From NCBI GenBank assembly GCA_024643705.1, contig JAHEML010000025.1:1-12337 (forward strand): a stretch of 12,337 bases of DNA. Direction: 5' to 3'. Positions 1-6,016 of this stretch are shown here, piece after piece. Each line of letters opens with the position of its first letter. Position 1 is the stretch's first letter. A model generated the notes under the pieces. It had not been told where the DNA came from and searched no databases. It saw nothing but the letters and a program-made list of their open reading frames with translations. The DNA is from Caldilineaceae bacterium. Lineage in GTDB: Bacteria; Chloroflexota; Anaerolineae; Caldilineales; Caldilineaceae. The position numbers and the translations under genes were made by a program.

Positions 1-109
1 GCGCATCGCCTCGATAACCCGGCTGGATTTGAATGATCCAGACGCCCGCTTTTCTCTGCAATTGGCCCTCAAACTACGTCATGTGCTGCGCAGCAGCCAG
101 ACATTCTAA
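1..109 (+). CDS. C-terminal fragment of a probable PucR/CdaR-family transcriptional regulator (cut by window edge)
   Basis: Reading from base 2, an open frame of 35 codons ends at TAA (107-109). The peptide contains LDLNDPDARFSLQLALKLR, which resembles the end of the PucR/CdaR C-terminal helix-turn-helix domain, where a 'GLDLDDPEDRLALQLALRL' pattern is typical. Known family members are DNA-binding regulators of purine, sugar-acid or other catabolic genes. Only the tail is visible, so neither the effector domain nor the HTH can be checked. The gene converges on the PhyH-like gene, with a 22-bp gap and no obvious terminator hairpin. The call rests on one short motif and could be wrong, but the frame reads like real protein up to its stop. 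Confidence 0.6.
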   Translation, partial: RIASITRLDLNDPDARFSLQLALKLRHVLRSSQTF

Positions 110-131
110 ACCCCACCTCCAACGACAACCG

Positions 132-1004
132 CTACTTCTTCGGCTCTGGATTCTTAATACATCCCCCTTCGCCACTGGGGCGCACGTGCGCGCCGCCCAC
201 ATCCTCGATCCCCTTATAGGCGTAGGCATCCTCTCCCGCAATCATCACAATATCCCGAAAATCCGCAATAGCGGCACGGTCGCCCGGCTGCAAACGCCAG
301 GGCAGCAGGGAATCCGCGTTCATATAGTGGTTGACCAGCACACGCCGGTAGCCGCTTGTGGCCCGGTTTTTGAGCGAACGGTGAAGCAGGTAACCGTTGA
401 AAAAGACGATCGCCCCGGCCTTCACCTCCACCGGGATCGAGTCGGCATCGGTGTAGGGAAAGCCGACTGATTCGATGGTGCAATCGAACTCCCGGTTGTC
501 GTGGTCCTTTTGGGGCCACAGGATGCCCCGCTTGTGCGAGCCTGGGATAACCCACAAGCAGCCGTTCTCCACGGTGGCATCGTCCAGGGCAATCCAGCCA
601 CCGGTGAGCGAGCGATCACGGGTGGGGATGAAATCCTCATCCTGATGCCAGGCTTGGCCCGGCTTGCCCGCTGCTTTGATAAAAAGCATCGACTGCATAC
701 ACTTCACATTCGGACCGATAACGCCGGTCAGGGTTTCCACGATGGCGGGGTGGGCCAGGTAGCGGTACATGGCAGACGACAACTTGTGGGGAAAGTGGAT
801 GCACAGGTAGCGGCGCAGAACGTCATCGTCGGATTCGTCCGGTTCGGCGGGTTCCACGCCGCGTATGTCTCCCCGCTCGCCTCGGCAGAGGGCTGTGGTT
901 TCGGCACGCAACTCTTCCACTTCGGCAGGGGAGAGGGCGTTGTCCACAATCAGATAACCGTTTTCGTGATAAAAAGCCACATCGGCTAGGGAAAGAGTGT
1001 TCAT
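132..1004 (-). CDS. Phytanoyl-CoA dioxygenase (PhyH) family Fe(II)/2-oxoglutarate oxygenase
   Basis: This 290-residue protein has the usual length for bacterial PhyH-like oxygenases. These enzymes couple oxidative decarboxylation of 2-oxoglutarate to hydroxylation of a substrate. The iron facial triad is visible: H120-x-D122 (in WHQDEDF) and the distal H208 (in LLHRSLKN). R220 or R221 (in GYRRVLVNHY) is placed to bind 2-oxoglutarate. The stretch WIALDDATVENGCLWVIPGSH (137-157) is the typical core strand pair before the distal His. The ATG at 1004 has a weak AAAGG about 10 nt upstream. No signal peptide is seen, so it should be cytoplasmic. It is the last gene of the minus-strand group and follows the enolase-superfamily gene after 189 bp. 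The substrate is unknown; bacterial members act on very varied small molecules, so a role in fatty-acid alpha-oxidation should not be assumed. Confidence 0.9.
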   Translation of the reverse strand: MNTLSLADVAFYHENGYLIVDNALSPAEVEELRAETTALCRGERGDIRGVEPAEPDESDDDVLRRYLCIHFPHKLSSAMYRYLAHPAIVETLTGVIGPNVKCMQSMLFIKAAGKPGQAWHQDEDFIPTRDRSLTGGWIALDDATVENGCLWVIPGSHKRGILWPQKDHDNREFDCTIESVGFPYTDADSIPVEVKAGAIVFFNGYLLHRSLKNRATSGYRRVLVNHYMNADSLLPWRLQPGDRAAIADFRDIVMIAGEDAYAYKGIEDVGGAHVRPSGEGGCIKNPEPKK

Positions 1005-1036
1005 TTGGAGTCAACCTTTCGCAGGGGACGGAATGC

Positions 1037-1189
1037 GTATTGCGTGGTGCGTATTGCGTAAGAAGTGGCATTGACCGTAGTGCTTCGATCAAGGGTAGTG
1101 ATACAGCAGAACATACCCATCGCCAAGTCGATCCAAACTTTGAAATGCCCTCGATCATCCTGACCTACCCAATACGCACCACGCAATAC
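1037..1189. repeat. 153-bp intergenic element bounded by perfect 20-bp inverted repeats
   Basis: The left arm (1037-1056, GTATTGCGTGGTGCGTATTG) is the exact reverse complement of the right arm (1170-1189), with 113 bp between them. The left arm region also holds two direct copies of GCGTATTGCG (1035-1044 and 1049-1058). The element fills most of the gap between the enolase-superfamily gene and the PhyH-like gene. No ORF inside looks real, and no clear target-site duplication is visible. It could be a small non-autonomous mobile element, a dispersed intergenic repeat of the kind common in Chloroflexota, or a long-range RNA stem in the minus-strand transcript. Confidence 0.75.
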
Positions 1190-1193
1190 ATCT

Positions 1194-2333
1194 CTACCAA
1201 TTTGTGAACGACCCATCCAATCGGCGCAACTGGGGCAATTCGCGTTGCTGGAAAGGGGACTTCTTGGCCGCTTCCCGATCAAATTCCACGCCGATACCGG
1301 GAATGGTGGGGGGCAGCAGATAGCCATCTTCCCACACGGGCTGCACGGGAACCACATCAGTCAGCACGGTGCCGGTTTTGCGGGGCTGCTCCTGCACGCC
1401 AAAGTTGGATGTTGCCAGATTGAGTTGTAGACAAGCCGCCGATGAAATCGGCCCCAGGGGATTGTGCAGGGCCAGTTTGATGTAGTGAGTCTCGCACCAA
1501 CCTGCGATCTTGCGTGCTTCGGTAAAGCCACCGATGATGCAGAGATCGATGCGGGCATAGTCGATCCAATCCTCTTCGATGAGTTGGCGAAACTCCCATT
1601 TGGACGAAAATTGTTCCCCCGCGGCCAGGGGAACTGTAGTGCGCGGGCGCAGGGTTTTGAAAGAATCCGGGTTCTCGCAGCGCAAGGGGTCTTCGATGAA
1701 GTAGGGGCGGAACTGCTCTACCTCCTGGCAGAGCCAGAGCGCGTCGGGCAGATCGAGGCGGGTATGAACGTCGAAGGTCAGCTCGATCTCGTCGCCCACC
1801 GCTTCGCGCACAGCCTGGAATTGCTTAATGGAGGCCAGAACAGACTGGCGGGGTTCCAGAATGTTGCCATCCTGGGGCAGCCCCCAGCGTACAAACTTCC
1901 ATCCTTCTTCCTTTGTTTCCAGGCAGCTTTCCACCAATGGCGCGATTTCCAGGGCGTGGCCCCGGTTGTGGGGATAGCAGACGACCTTGTCCCGCACCCG
2001 ACCACCCAGCAATTCGTAGACAGGCACACCCAGGGCTTTGCCTTTGATGTCCCACAAAGCGATGTCGATGGCGGAGATGGCAGAGGTGAGGATGCGCTGG
2101 GCCGGGAAGAAGCCACCCCGAAAGAGCAGTTGCCAGATGTGCTCGATGCGGAACGGGTCTTCGCCCACTAGGATGTCCCGGAAATTTTCGATAGCGCCGA
2201 CCACCGCCTTCTCGCGGCCAGTGATGCCCGCCTCCCCCACGCCGTAGATGCCCTCATCTGTATCGACTGTCACAAAGAGAAAATTGCGTTGACCGCCCCA
2301 CACGGGCCAGGCTTGAATGTCGGTGATTTTCAT
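1194..2333 (-). CDS. Enolase-superfamily sugar-acid dehydratase, D-galactonate dehydratase-like (mandelate racemase group)
   Basis: The product has 379 residues, close to E. coli DgoD (382), and aligns with it along most of its length, for example ALHNPLGPISSAACLQ near 288-303. Metal ligands are D188 (in FDVHTRLD), E214 (in YFIEDPL) and E240 (in AAGEQF). The catalytic candidates are H190 and the H290-D263 dyad, whose 27-residue spacing matches DgoD and mandelate racemase. Such enzymes remove water from an aldonic acid to give a 2-keto-3-deoxy sugar acid. The ATG at 2333 is chosen because GGGAGA lies 4-5 nt upstream; the in-frame TTG at 2345 lies in that Shine-Dalgarno region. It sits between the LacI-type gene (120-bp gap) and the PhyH-like gene. 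Substrate specificity within this group is hard to predict, so galactonate itself is only a guess and no symbol is given. Confidence 0.88.
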   Translation of the reverse strand: MKITDIQAWPVWGGQRNFLFVTVDTDEGIYGVGEAGITGREKAVVGAIENFRDILVGEDPFRIEHIWQLLFRGGFFPAQRILTSAISAIDIALWDIKGKALGVPVYELLGGRVRDKVVCYPHNRGHALEIAPLVESCLETKEEGWKFVRWGLPQDGNILEPRQSVLASIKQFQAVREAVGDEIELTFDVHTRLDLPDALWLCQEVEQFRPYFIEDPLRCENPDSFKTLRPRTTVPLAAGEQFSSKWEFRQLIEEDWIDYARIDLCIIGGFTEARKIAGWCETHYIKLALHNPLGPISSAACLQLNLATSNFGVQEQPRKTGTVLTDVVPVQPVWEDGYLLPPTIPGIGVEFDREAAKKSPFQQRELPQLRRLDGSFTNW

Positions 2334-2337
2334 GGAT

Positions 2338-2343
2338 TCTCCC
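2338..2343 (-). promoter_or_regulatory. Ribosome binding site that fixes the start of the enolase-superfamily gene
   Basis: On the minus strand GGGAGA precedes ATG 2333 by 4 nt. An upstream in-frame TTG (2345) would overlap it and has no site of its own, so the ATG is the better start. Confidence 0.75.
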
Positions 2344-2406
2344 AAGGAATGTGGTGGATTGCTGGAGACAAATCATCGCGGGCAAATCGCCGCGCTGCCG
2401 CCTATC

Positions 2407-2436
2407 ATTGTACCTTTGGCGATGGGAACAAGCCAA
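2407..2436 (-). promoter_or_regulatory. Possible promoter for the enolase-superfamily gene
   Basis: In the gap after the repressor gene, the minus strand reads TTGGCT (2436-2431), an 18-bp spacer, then TACAAT (2412-2407). The -10 is a 5/6 match and the -35 a 4/6 match to the sigma-70 consensus. It would start transcription near base 2400. It is weaker than the promoter upstream of the repressor, so cotranscription with the repressor is equally possible. Confidence 0.35.
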
Positions 2437-2453
2437 CGTCGAAAATCGATACC

Positions 2454-3515
2454 CTATTGGGTTGCGCCGTTGGGCGGGGCGGTGGAATCCCGGATGATCA
2501 ATGGGCTTTCCAGCAACACGTAGCCTTCGCCGGGTTTGTGTTCGCCCTGGTGTATCCGCTGCAGAAGCTGCACAGCCAGCCGCCCCATGCGGTATTTGGG
2601 CTGATTGATGGTGGTGAGGGGTGGGTTAGCGTGGGCGGCCATGGTGATATCGTCGAAGCCGATAAGAGAAATATCCCCCGGAACCCGCAACCCCCTGCTG
2701 CGGATGGCATGCAGCGCGCCCAAAGCCATAAGATCGTTGTAGACCAGCACAGCAGTCGGCGGAGTTCCATCGCCGAGCAGGGAGATCATCGCCTGGAGTC
2801 CCCCTTCGATGTTGGGAAACCCAGGCACAATCCACTCATCGGGGAGCTTTTGGCCAATTTCTGCCAACGCCCGCTCGATGCCCCTCTGTCGGGCCTGGGA
2901 AGATTCCGATGCAATGGGGCCGGCCATGTAGGCAATGCGCCGGTGTCCCAGGTTGATCAAATAGCGGGCGGCGCGCCAGGTGGCCTGTTCCGAATCGATC
3001 ACCACGCAAGCCACATTGGGGTCGTTGATACGCTGGTTGATCACCACCAGGGGAACCTGACGTTCGTGCTGGAACTTGACCAGTGACGCGGTGGGCAATC
3101 GGGAGCCAAAGACAATGACACCGTTCAATTGTTCGTGGAGCAGGCGACGCAAGGTGCGCTCCTCGCGCTCGGTCTCTTCGGCGGTGTGGAAGAGCAGCAG
3201 CGAAAGCGACTCCATCTCGGCCTCTTCCTCCACCCCCCGCACAATTTCGGCAAAGTAGGGGTTCTGAATGTCGGGGATCAGCAGCGCAATCAATCGCAGG
3301 TTGGCGACTTCCTCGCTCTTGCGGGGGGTGCCGGGTAGATAACCCAAGGTATGAATGGCCTCTTCCACCCGATTGCGGGTGGACAAGCTGACCTGATCGG
3401 GCCAATTGACGACCCGCGACGCAGTGGCGATGGAAACGCCAGCATGAGCGGCCACATCACTCAGGCGGGGCTGCCGTTCGTTTTCATGTTCAGCTTCATG
3501 TTCAGCGGAGTTCAC
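2454..3515 (-). CDS. LacI/GalR-family transcriptional repressor
   Basis: The 353-residue product has a LacI-type helix-turn-helix at about 18-37 (RLSDVAAHAGVSIATASRVV), followed by a periplasmic-binding-protein-like effector domain starting near LLIPDIQNPYF (77-87). The C-terminus contains GFDDITMAAHANPPLTTINQP, a hallmark of the family, which senses sugars or sugar derivatives. The GTG at 3515 is the likely start because a strong GGAGG lies 8 nt upstream. A longer frame to ATG 3611 exists, but that ATG lies within the -10 box of the gene's own promoter. Residues 4-11 are a tandem AEHE repeat. In the hinge helix (YLPGTPRKSEEV, 59-70) the position equal to LacI Leu56 is Glu68, which is unusual. 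Divergent placement from the transporter operon suggests it controls both arms, and an operator-like palindrome lies in its own promoter. Confidence 0.93.
   Translation of the reverse strand: MNSAEHEAEHENERQPRLSDVAAHAGVSIATASRVVNWPDQVSLSTRNRVEEAIHTLGYLPGTPRKSEEVANLRLIALLIPDIQNPYFAEIVRGVEEEAEMESLSLLLFHTAEETEREERTLRRLLHEQLNGVIVFGSRLPTASLVKFQHERQVPLVVINQRINDPNVACVVIDSEQATWRAARYLINLGHRRIAYMAGPIASESSQARQRGIERALAEIGQKLPDEWIVPGFPNIEGGLQAMISLLGDGTPPTAVLVYNDLMALGALHAIRSRGLRVPGDISLIGFDDITMAAHANPPLTTINQPKYRMGRLAVQLLQRIHQGEHKPGEGYVLLESPLIIRDSTAPPNGATQ
3483..3506. repeat. Perfect tandem 12-bp repeat inside the repressor gene
   Basis: TTCATGTTCAGC occurs twice in tandem on the plus strand. On the coding strand it gives AEHE-AEHE at residues 4-11, just ahead of the DNA-binding domain. 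The unit is a multiple of three, so slippage would change length without breaking the frame. Confidence 0.85.
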
Positions 3516-3523
3516 GAAAGAAT

Positions 3524-3528
3524 CCTCC
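3524..3528 (-). promoter_or_regulatory. Strong ribosome binding site selecting the GTG start of the repressor
   Basis: The minus strand reads TGGGAGGATT (3530-3521). The GGAGG core is 8 nt before GTG 3515, an optimal spacing. Confidence 0.85.
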
Positions 3529-3574
3529 CAGCGGGTTGGACAGCAGAGGTCGTACATTGGGGTGAGGGTGGGGG

Positions 3575-3585
3575 TTTTCAGAAAA
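3575..3585. promoter_or_regulatory. Second operator-like palindrome TTTTC-A-GAAAA
   Basis: Five-base arms flank a single A. It lies in the 5' untranslated region of the repressor, 42 bp (four helical turns) from the TTTTC-GT-GAAAA site at 3617. A partial third site (AATC-AT-GAAAA) lies between them at 3587-3597. The one-base difference in arm spacing counts against a strict dimer operator. Confidence 0.35.
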
Positions 3586-3606
3586 GAATCATGAAAATCT
3601 GTCGAA

Positions 3607-3636
3607 ATCATACCATTTTTCGTGAAAACATGTCAA
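3607..3636 (-). promoter_or_regulatory. Promoter of the LacI-family repressor gene
   Basis: On the minus strand TTGACA (3636-3631, perfect) is followed by an 18-bp spacer and TATGAT (3612-3607, 5/6). The predicted start is near 3600, giving a leader of about 85 nt before GTG 3515. This promoter also excludes ATG 3611 as a translation start. Confidence 0.75.
3617..3628. promoter_or_regulatory. Candidate operator in the spacer of the repressor's own promoter
   Basis: TTTTC-GT-GAAAA lies between the -35 and -10 boxes of the minus-strand promoter, the classic place for an autoregulatory site. It is 15 bp upstream of the divergent -35 box. A LacI-type dimer bound here would block the repressor promoter and could affect the transporter promoter. 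Binding by this particular repressor is an inference. Confidence 0.45.
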
Positions 3637-3643
3637 TAGGGTC

Positions 3644-3672
3644 TTGACATCCAATTCTATAGCCGTTATACT
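3644..3672 (+). promoter_or_regulatory. Promoter of the ABC transporter operon
   Basis: TTGACA (3644-3649, perfect), an exact 17-bp spacer and TATACT (3667-3672, 5/6) make a near-consensus housekeeping promoter. The predicted start is near 3680, leaving a leader of about 190 nt before ATG 3869. Such a strong promoter fits a gene that is kept off by a repressor. Confidence 0.8.
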
Positions 3673-3868
3673 TGCCGTTAGTACCCCAAATTTCGATGGC
3701 AACCCCCAATCGCCATTGATGCACCGAACACCCATCGTTCTATAGTTTCAGTCGCCGTTCTACAAGCGCATTTCTCTAGCCCGCCAATAATGGTCGGGAC
3801 ACAATAGCATATACCGAATAGATACCTTTTCCCATCGCGTGTAAATCACCATCGCAAGGAGAGTCTCT
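3673..3868 (+). other. Long 5' leader of the transporter operon
   Basis: No gene is seen in this roughly 190-nt stretch. Near its 5' end TCGATGGC (3693-3700) can pair with GCCATTGA (3712-3719), with one G-U pair and an 11-nt loop. The strand opposite the 5' arm core, CCATCG, recurs at 3732-3737, 3833-3838 and 3849-3854, the last just before the ribosome binding site AAGGAG (3856-3861). That would allow alternative pairing, but I recognise no known riboswitch or ribosomal leader. Confidence 0.4.
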
Positions 3869-5923
3869 ATGCACACATCTCGAATGTCCTATTCGCGACT
3901 GTTGGCTATTCTGTTGCTAGCTGTGCTGGCAATGGGCGTGCTGGCAGCTTGTGGCGCGCCGGCAGCCGAATCGCCGGCAGCAGCAGAGGAAGCCGCAGCC
4001 CCCGCCGCCGAAGAAGCGGCAGCCCCCGCGGCAGAGGAAGCCGCAGCCCCTGCGGCCGAAGCCAATGCCCACGAAGCGCCGGCCCTGGCTGAAATGGTCG
4101 CCGCTGGCACATTGCCACCGTTGGAAGAACGTCTGCCCAAAAGCCCCGCGGTGGTAACACCGGTGGAGAGTGTCGGTCAGTATGGTGGCACCTGGCGCAC
4201 AGCTTTGGTCGGCGGCTCGGACCAGGCTTGGCTGGTACGTACAGTCAGCTATAGCCAGCTAATGGGTTGGACCCCTCAATGGGATGGGCTGGTTACGAAT
4301 GTAGCGGAGTCGGTGGATGCCAGCGACGACGCCAGCGAGTATATCTTCCATCTGCGCGAAGGGATGAAATGGTCTGATGGCGAACCTTTTGTCGCCCAGG
4401 ACATCGCGTTCTGGTGGAACGATCAGGTGATGAATAGCGATCTCACCGCCGGTGGTCCGCCCACTTTTATGCGTGCTGGCGATGAGCCGGCCATCGTTGA
4501 AGCGATTGACGATTATACTGTGCGTTTCAAATTCTCGGCCCCCAATGGTCTTTTCCTGCAGAATCTGGCCACACCTGGCGGCCCTGGTCCCACGGTTACA
4601 CCAATGCACTACTGCACCCAGTTCCACAAAGATTACAACACAGAGAACTTGGACCAGTTGATTGCTGACAACAAGGCCGACGACTGGATTAGCCTCTATC
4701 AGACGAAATGCTCTGCAATACCCGGCACTCCCTCTGATGCAGTTTGGTTCAATTCTGATTTGCCCACACTGAAACCGTGGAAACTCACCGTAGCCTACGG
4801 CGAAGGTAGCCAGTTGGTGATGGAGCGCAACCCCTATTATTGGAAAGTAGACACCGAGGGCAACCAACTGCCTTATATCGACCGTGTGGTCTACGATATT
4901 CTGGAAGATCGGGAAGTATTGCTGTTGAAAGTATTGAACGGCGAGATCGATATGATGAGCCGCCATTTCAACACCAACGACAACAAAGCTGTCATCGCTG
5001 AGAATCAGGAAGCGGGTGACTATTCCTTCCACGAAACCCGAGGCACAGGCAATACCACTGGTTTCATGTTCAATCTGACCCACAAAGATGCACGGATGCG
5101 GGAAATCTTCCAGAACAAAGACTTCCGCATTGCTATGTCCCATTGCATCAACCGTCAGGAGATCATTGATGTACTCTATATCGGCCAGGGCGAACCGATG
5201 GGCAATGCACCTCCAAAAGATCTCGTCGAATTCTATGATGAGGAATGGTACTCCGAGTATACAGAATTCGATCAGGAACTGGCCCATGAATACCTGGCCA
5301 AAGCCGGGATGAGCGAAAAAGGTGCGGACGGTTATTATCTGGGACCCGACGGAGAACCCTTCACCTTTGTGGTGCAGGCCACTGAATCCTTCGGCTTCCA
5401 TGATCGGGCTGAGATGGTTGTGAACCAGTGGCAAGCCTGTGGTGTCAATGCCCAGCTCAACATTGTGGATCGCACCCTGCTCTACCAGCGCAAAGACGCC
5501 AACGAGCACGACGTACACACCTGGGGTGCTTCGGCTGGCCCGGAAATCTTCCTGGACCCCCGAGCCTTCCTGCCTGTACATAGCGAGAGCGCTTTTGCTG
5601 TGGCCTGGTACCAGTGGTACGTCAATCCAAGCGGCGCGGGTGCTCTGGCCCAGCCGGAAGAACCGCCAGCCATCGTGAAAGAGCAGATGGCGCTGTACGA
5701 TCAGATCCTCTCCAGTGGTGATCTGAACAAGCAGAATGAACTGATGCACAAGATTCTGGATATTGCCCGTGATCAGTTCTATATCATCGGCATCTCCTCC
5801 AGCCCGCCTGGATACGGCATTACGAAGAATAACTTCCATAATGTGCCCGTCTCCATGCCCGGTTCCTGGCAATACCCAACACCGGCCCCCACCCAGCCGG
5901 AGCAGTACTGGATTAGCCAGTAG
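3869..5923 (+). CDS. ABC transporter substrate-binding lipoprotein, family 5 (SBP_bac_5)
   Basis: This 684-residue extracytoplasmic protein captures the substrate for the importer encoded downstream. Residues 1-27 form a lipoprotein signal peptide with lipobox L25-A-A-C28, so C28 would be lipidated and anchored to the membrane. A low-complexity Ala/Pro/Glu linker (about 29-70) contains three tandem EEAAAPAA units. The binding domain starts near YGGTWR (105-110) and shows the family hallmark YIFHLREGMKWSDGEPFVAQDI (158-179). Members that start with YGGTWR and have long chains often sit with carbohydrate-use genes, so the ligand may be an oligosaccharide or sugar derivative rather than a peptide. 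AAGGAG lies 7 nt before the ATG. It is the first gene of the operon, after a near-consensus promoter, and is separated from the permeases by a strong palindrome that may favour its excess expression. Confidence 0.95.
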   Translation: MHTSRMSYSRLLAILLLAVLAMGVLAACGAPAAESPAAAEEAAAPAAEEAAAPAAEEAAAPAAEANAHEAPALAEMVAAGTLPPLEERLPKSPAVVTPVESVGQYGGTWRTALVGGSDQAWLVRTVSYSQLMGWTPQWDGLVTNVAESVDASDDASEYIFHLREGMKWSDGEPFVAQDIAFWWNDQVMNSDLTAGGPPTFMRAGDEPAIVEAIDDYTVRFKFSAPNGLFLQNLATPGGPGPTVTPMHYCTQFHKDYNTENLDQLIADNKADDWISLYQTKCSAIPGTPSDAVWFNSDLPTLKPWKLTVAYGEGSQLVMERNPYYWKVDTEGNQLPYIDRVVYDILEDREVLLLKVLNGEIDMMSRHFNTNDNKAVIAENQEAGDYSFHETRGTGNTTGFMFNLTHKDARMREIFQNKDFRIAMSHCINRQEIIDVLYIGQGEPMGNAPPKDLVEFYDEEWYSEYTEFDQELAHEYLAKAGMSEKGADGYYLGPDGEPFTFVVQATESFGFHDRAEMVVNQWQACGVNAQLNIVDRTLLYQRKDANEHDVHTWGASAGPEIFLDPRAFLPVHSESAFAVAWYQWYVNPSGAGALAQPEEPPAIVKEQMALYDQILSSGDLNKQNELMHKILDIARDQFYIIGISSSPPGYGITKNNFHNVPVSMPGSWQYPTPAPTQPEQYWISQ
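3986..4057 (+). repeat. Three tandem 24-bp units coding for the EEAAAPAA linker
   Basis: Residues 40-63 of the binding protein are three exact EEAAAPAA units. At the DNA level the copies differ at third codon positions, so the peptide pattern is better preserved than the DNA. It forms a flexible tether between the lipid anchor and the binding domain. Confidence 0.85.
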
Positions 5924-5941
5924 TTAGCAGTTACAAGTTTT

Positions 5942-5983
5942 GAAGTGACGGGTTATGGAACGCGTTCCATAACCCGTCACTTC
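5942..5983. repeat. Perfect 42-bp palindrome between binding-protein and permease genes
   Basis: Each 21-base half is the exact reverse complement of the other, centred on GGAACGCGTTCC, with no mismatch. As RNA it can form a stem of about 19 bp closed by a CGCG loop. No run of T follows, so it is not a canonical intrinsic terminator. Its place after the first gene suggests a transcript-stabilising or partial-attenuation hairpin that keeps the binding protein in excess over the membrane subunits. A dimeric protein site is the alternative. Confidence 0.85.
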
Positions 5984-6016
5984 TGACTGAACATCTCCCT
6001 TTTCCCGGAGGGCGTA

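Noticed and set aside
1464..2171. Plus-strand open frame of 235 codons across the enolase-superfamily gene
   Set aside because: The minus-strand frame carries all metal ligands and catalytic residues; the plus-strand peptide has no recognisable features.
3516..3611. Longer repressor reading frame starting at ATG 3611
   Set aside because: The ATG lies within the -10 box of the predicted promoter and has no ribosome binding site; the GTG at 3515 has GGAGG at ideal spacing.
3655..3745. Repeated octamer TTCTATAG at 3655-3662 and 3738-3745 as an operator pair
   Set aside because: An 8-base repeat in about 200 bp is expected fairly often by chance, and the flanks do not extend the symmetry.
3779..3830. 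Possible second transporter promoter in the leader (GGGACA, 17 bp, TAGATA)
   Set aside because: The -10 matches only 3 of 6 consensus bases and is much poorer than the upstream promoter.
4259..5872. Long minus-strand open frame (537 codons) opposite the binding-protein gene
   Set aside because: It is antisense to a clear family-5 binding protein and shows no family motif of its own; it is a shadow of biased codon use.
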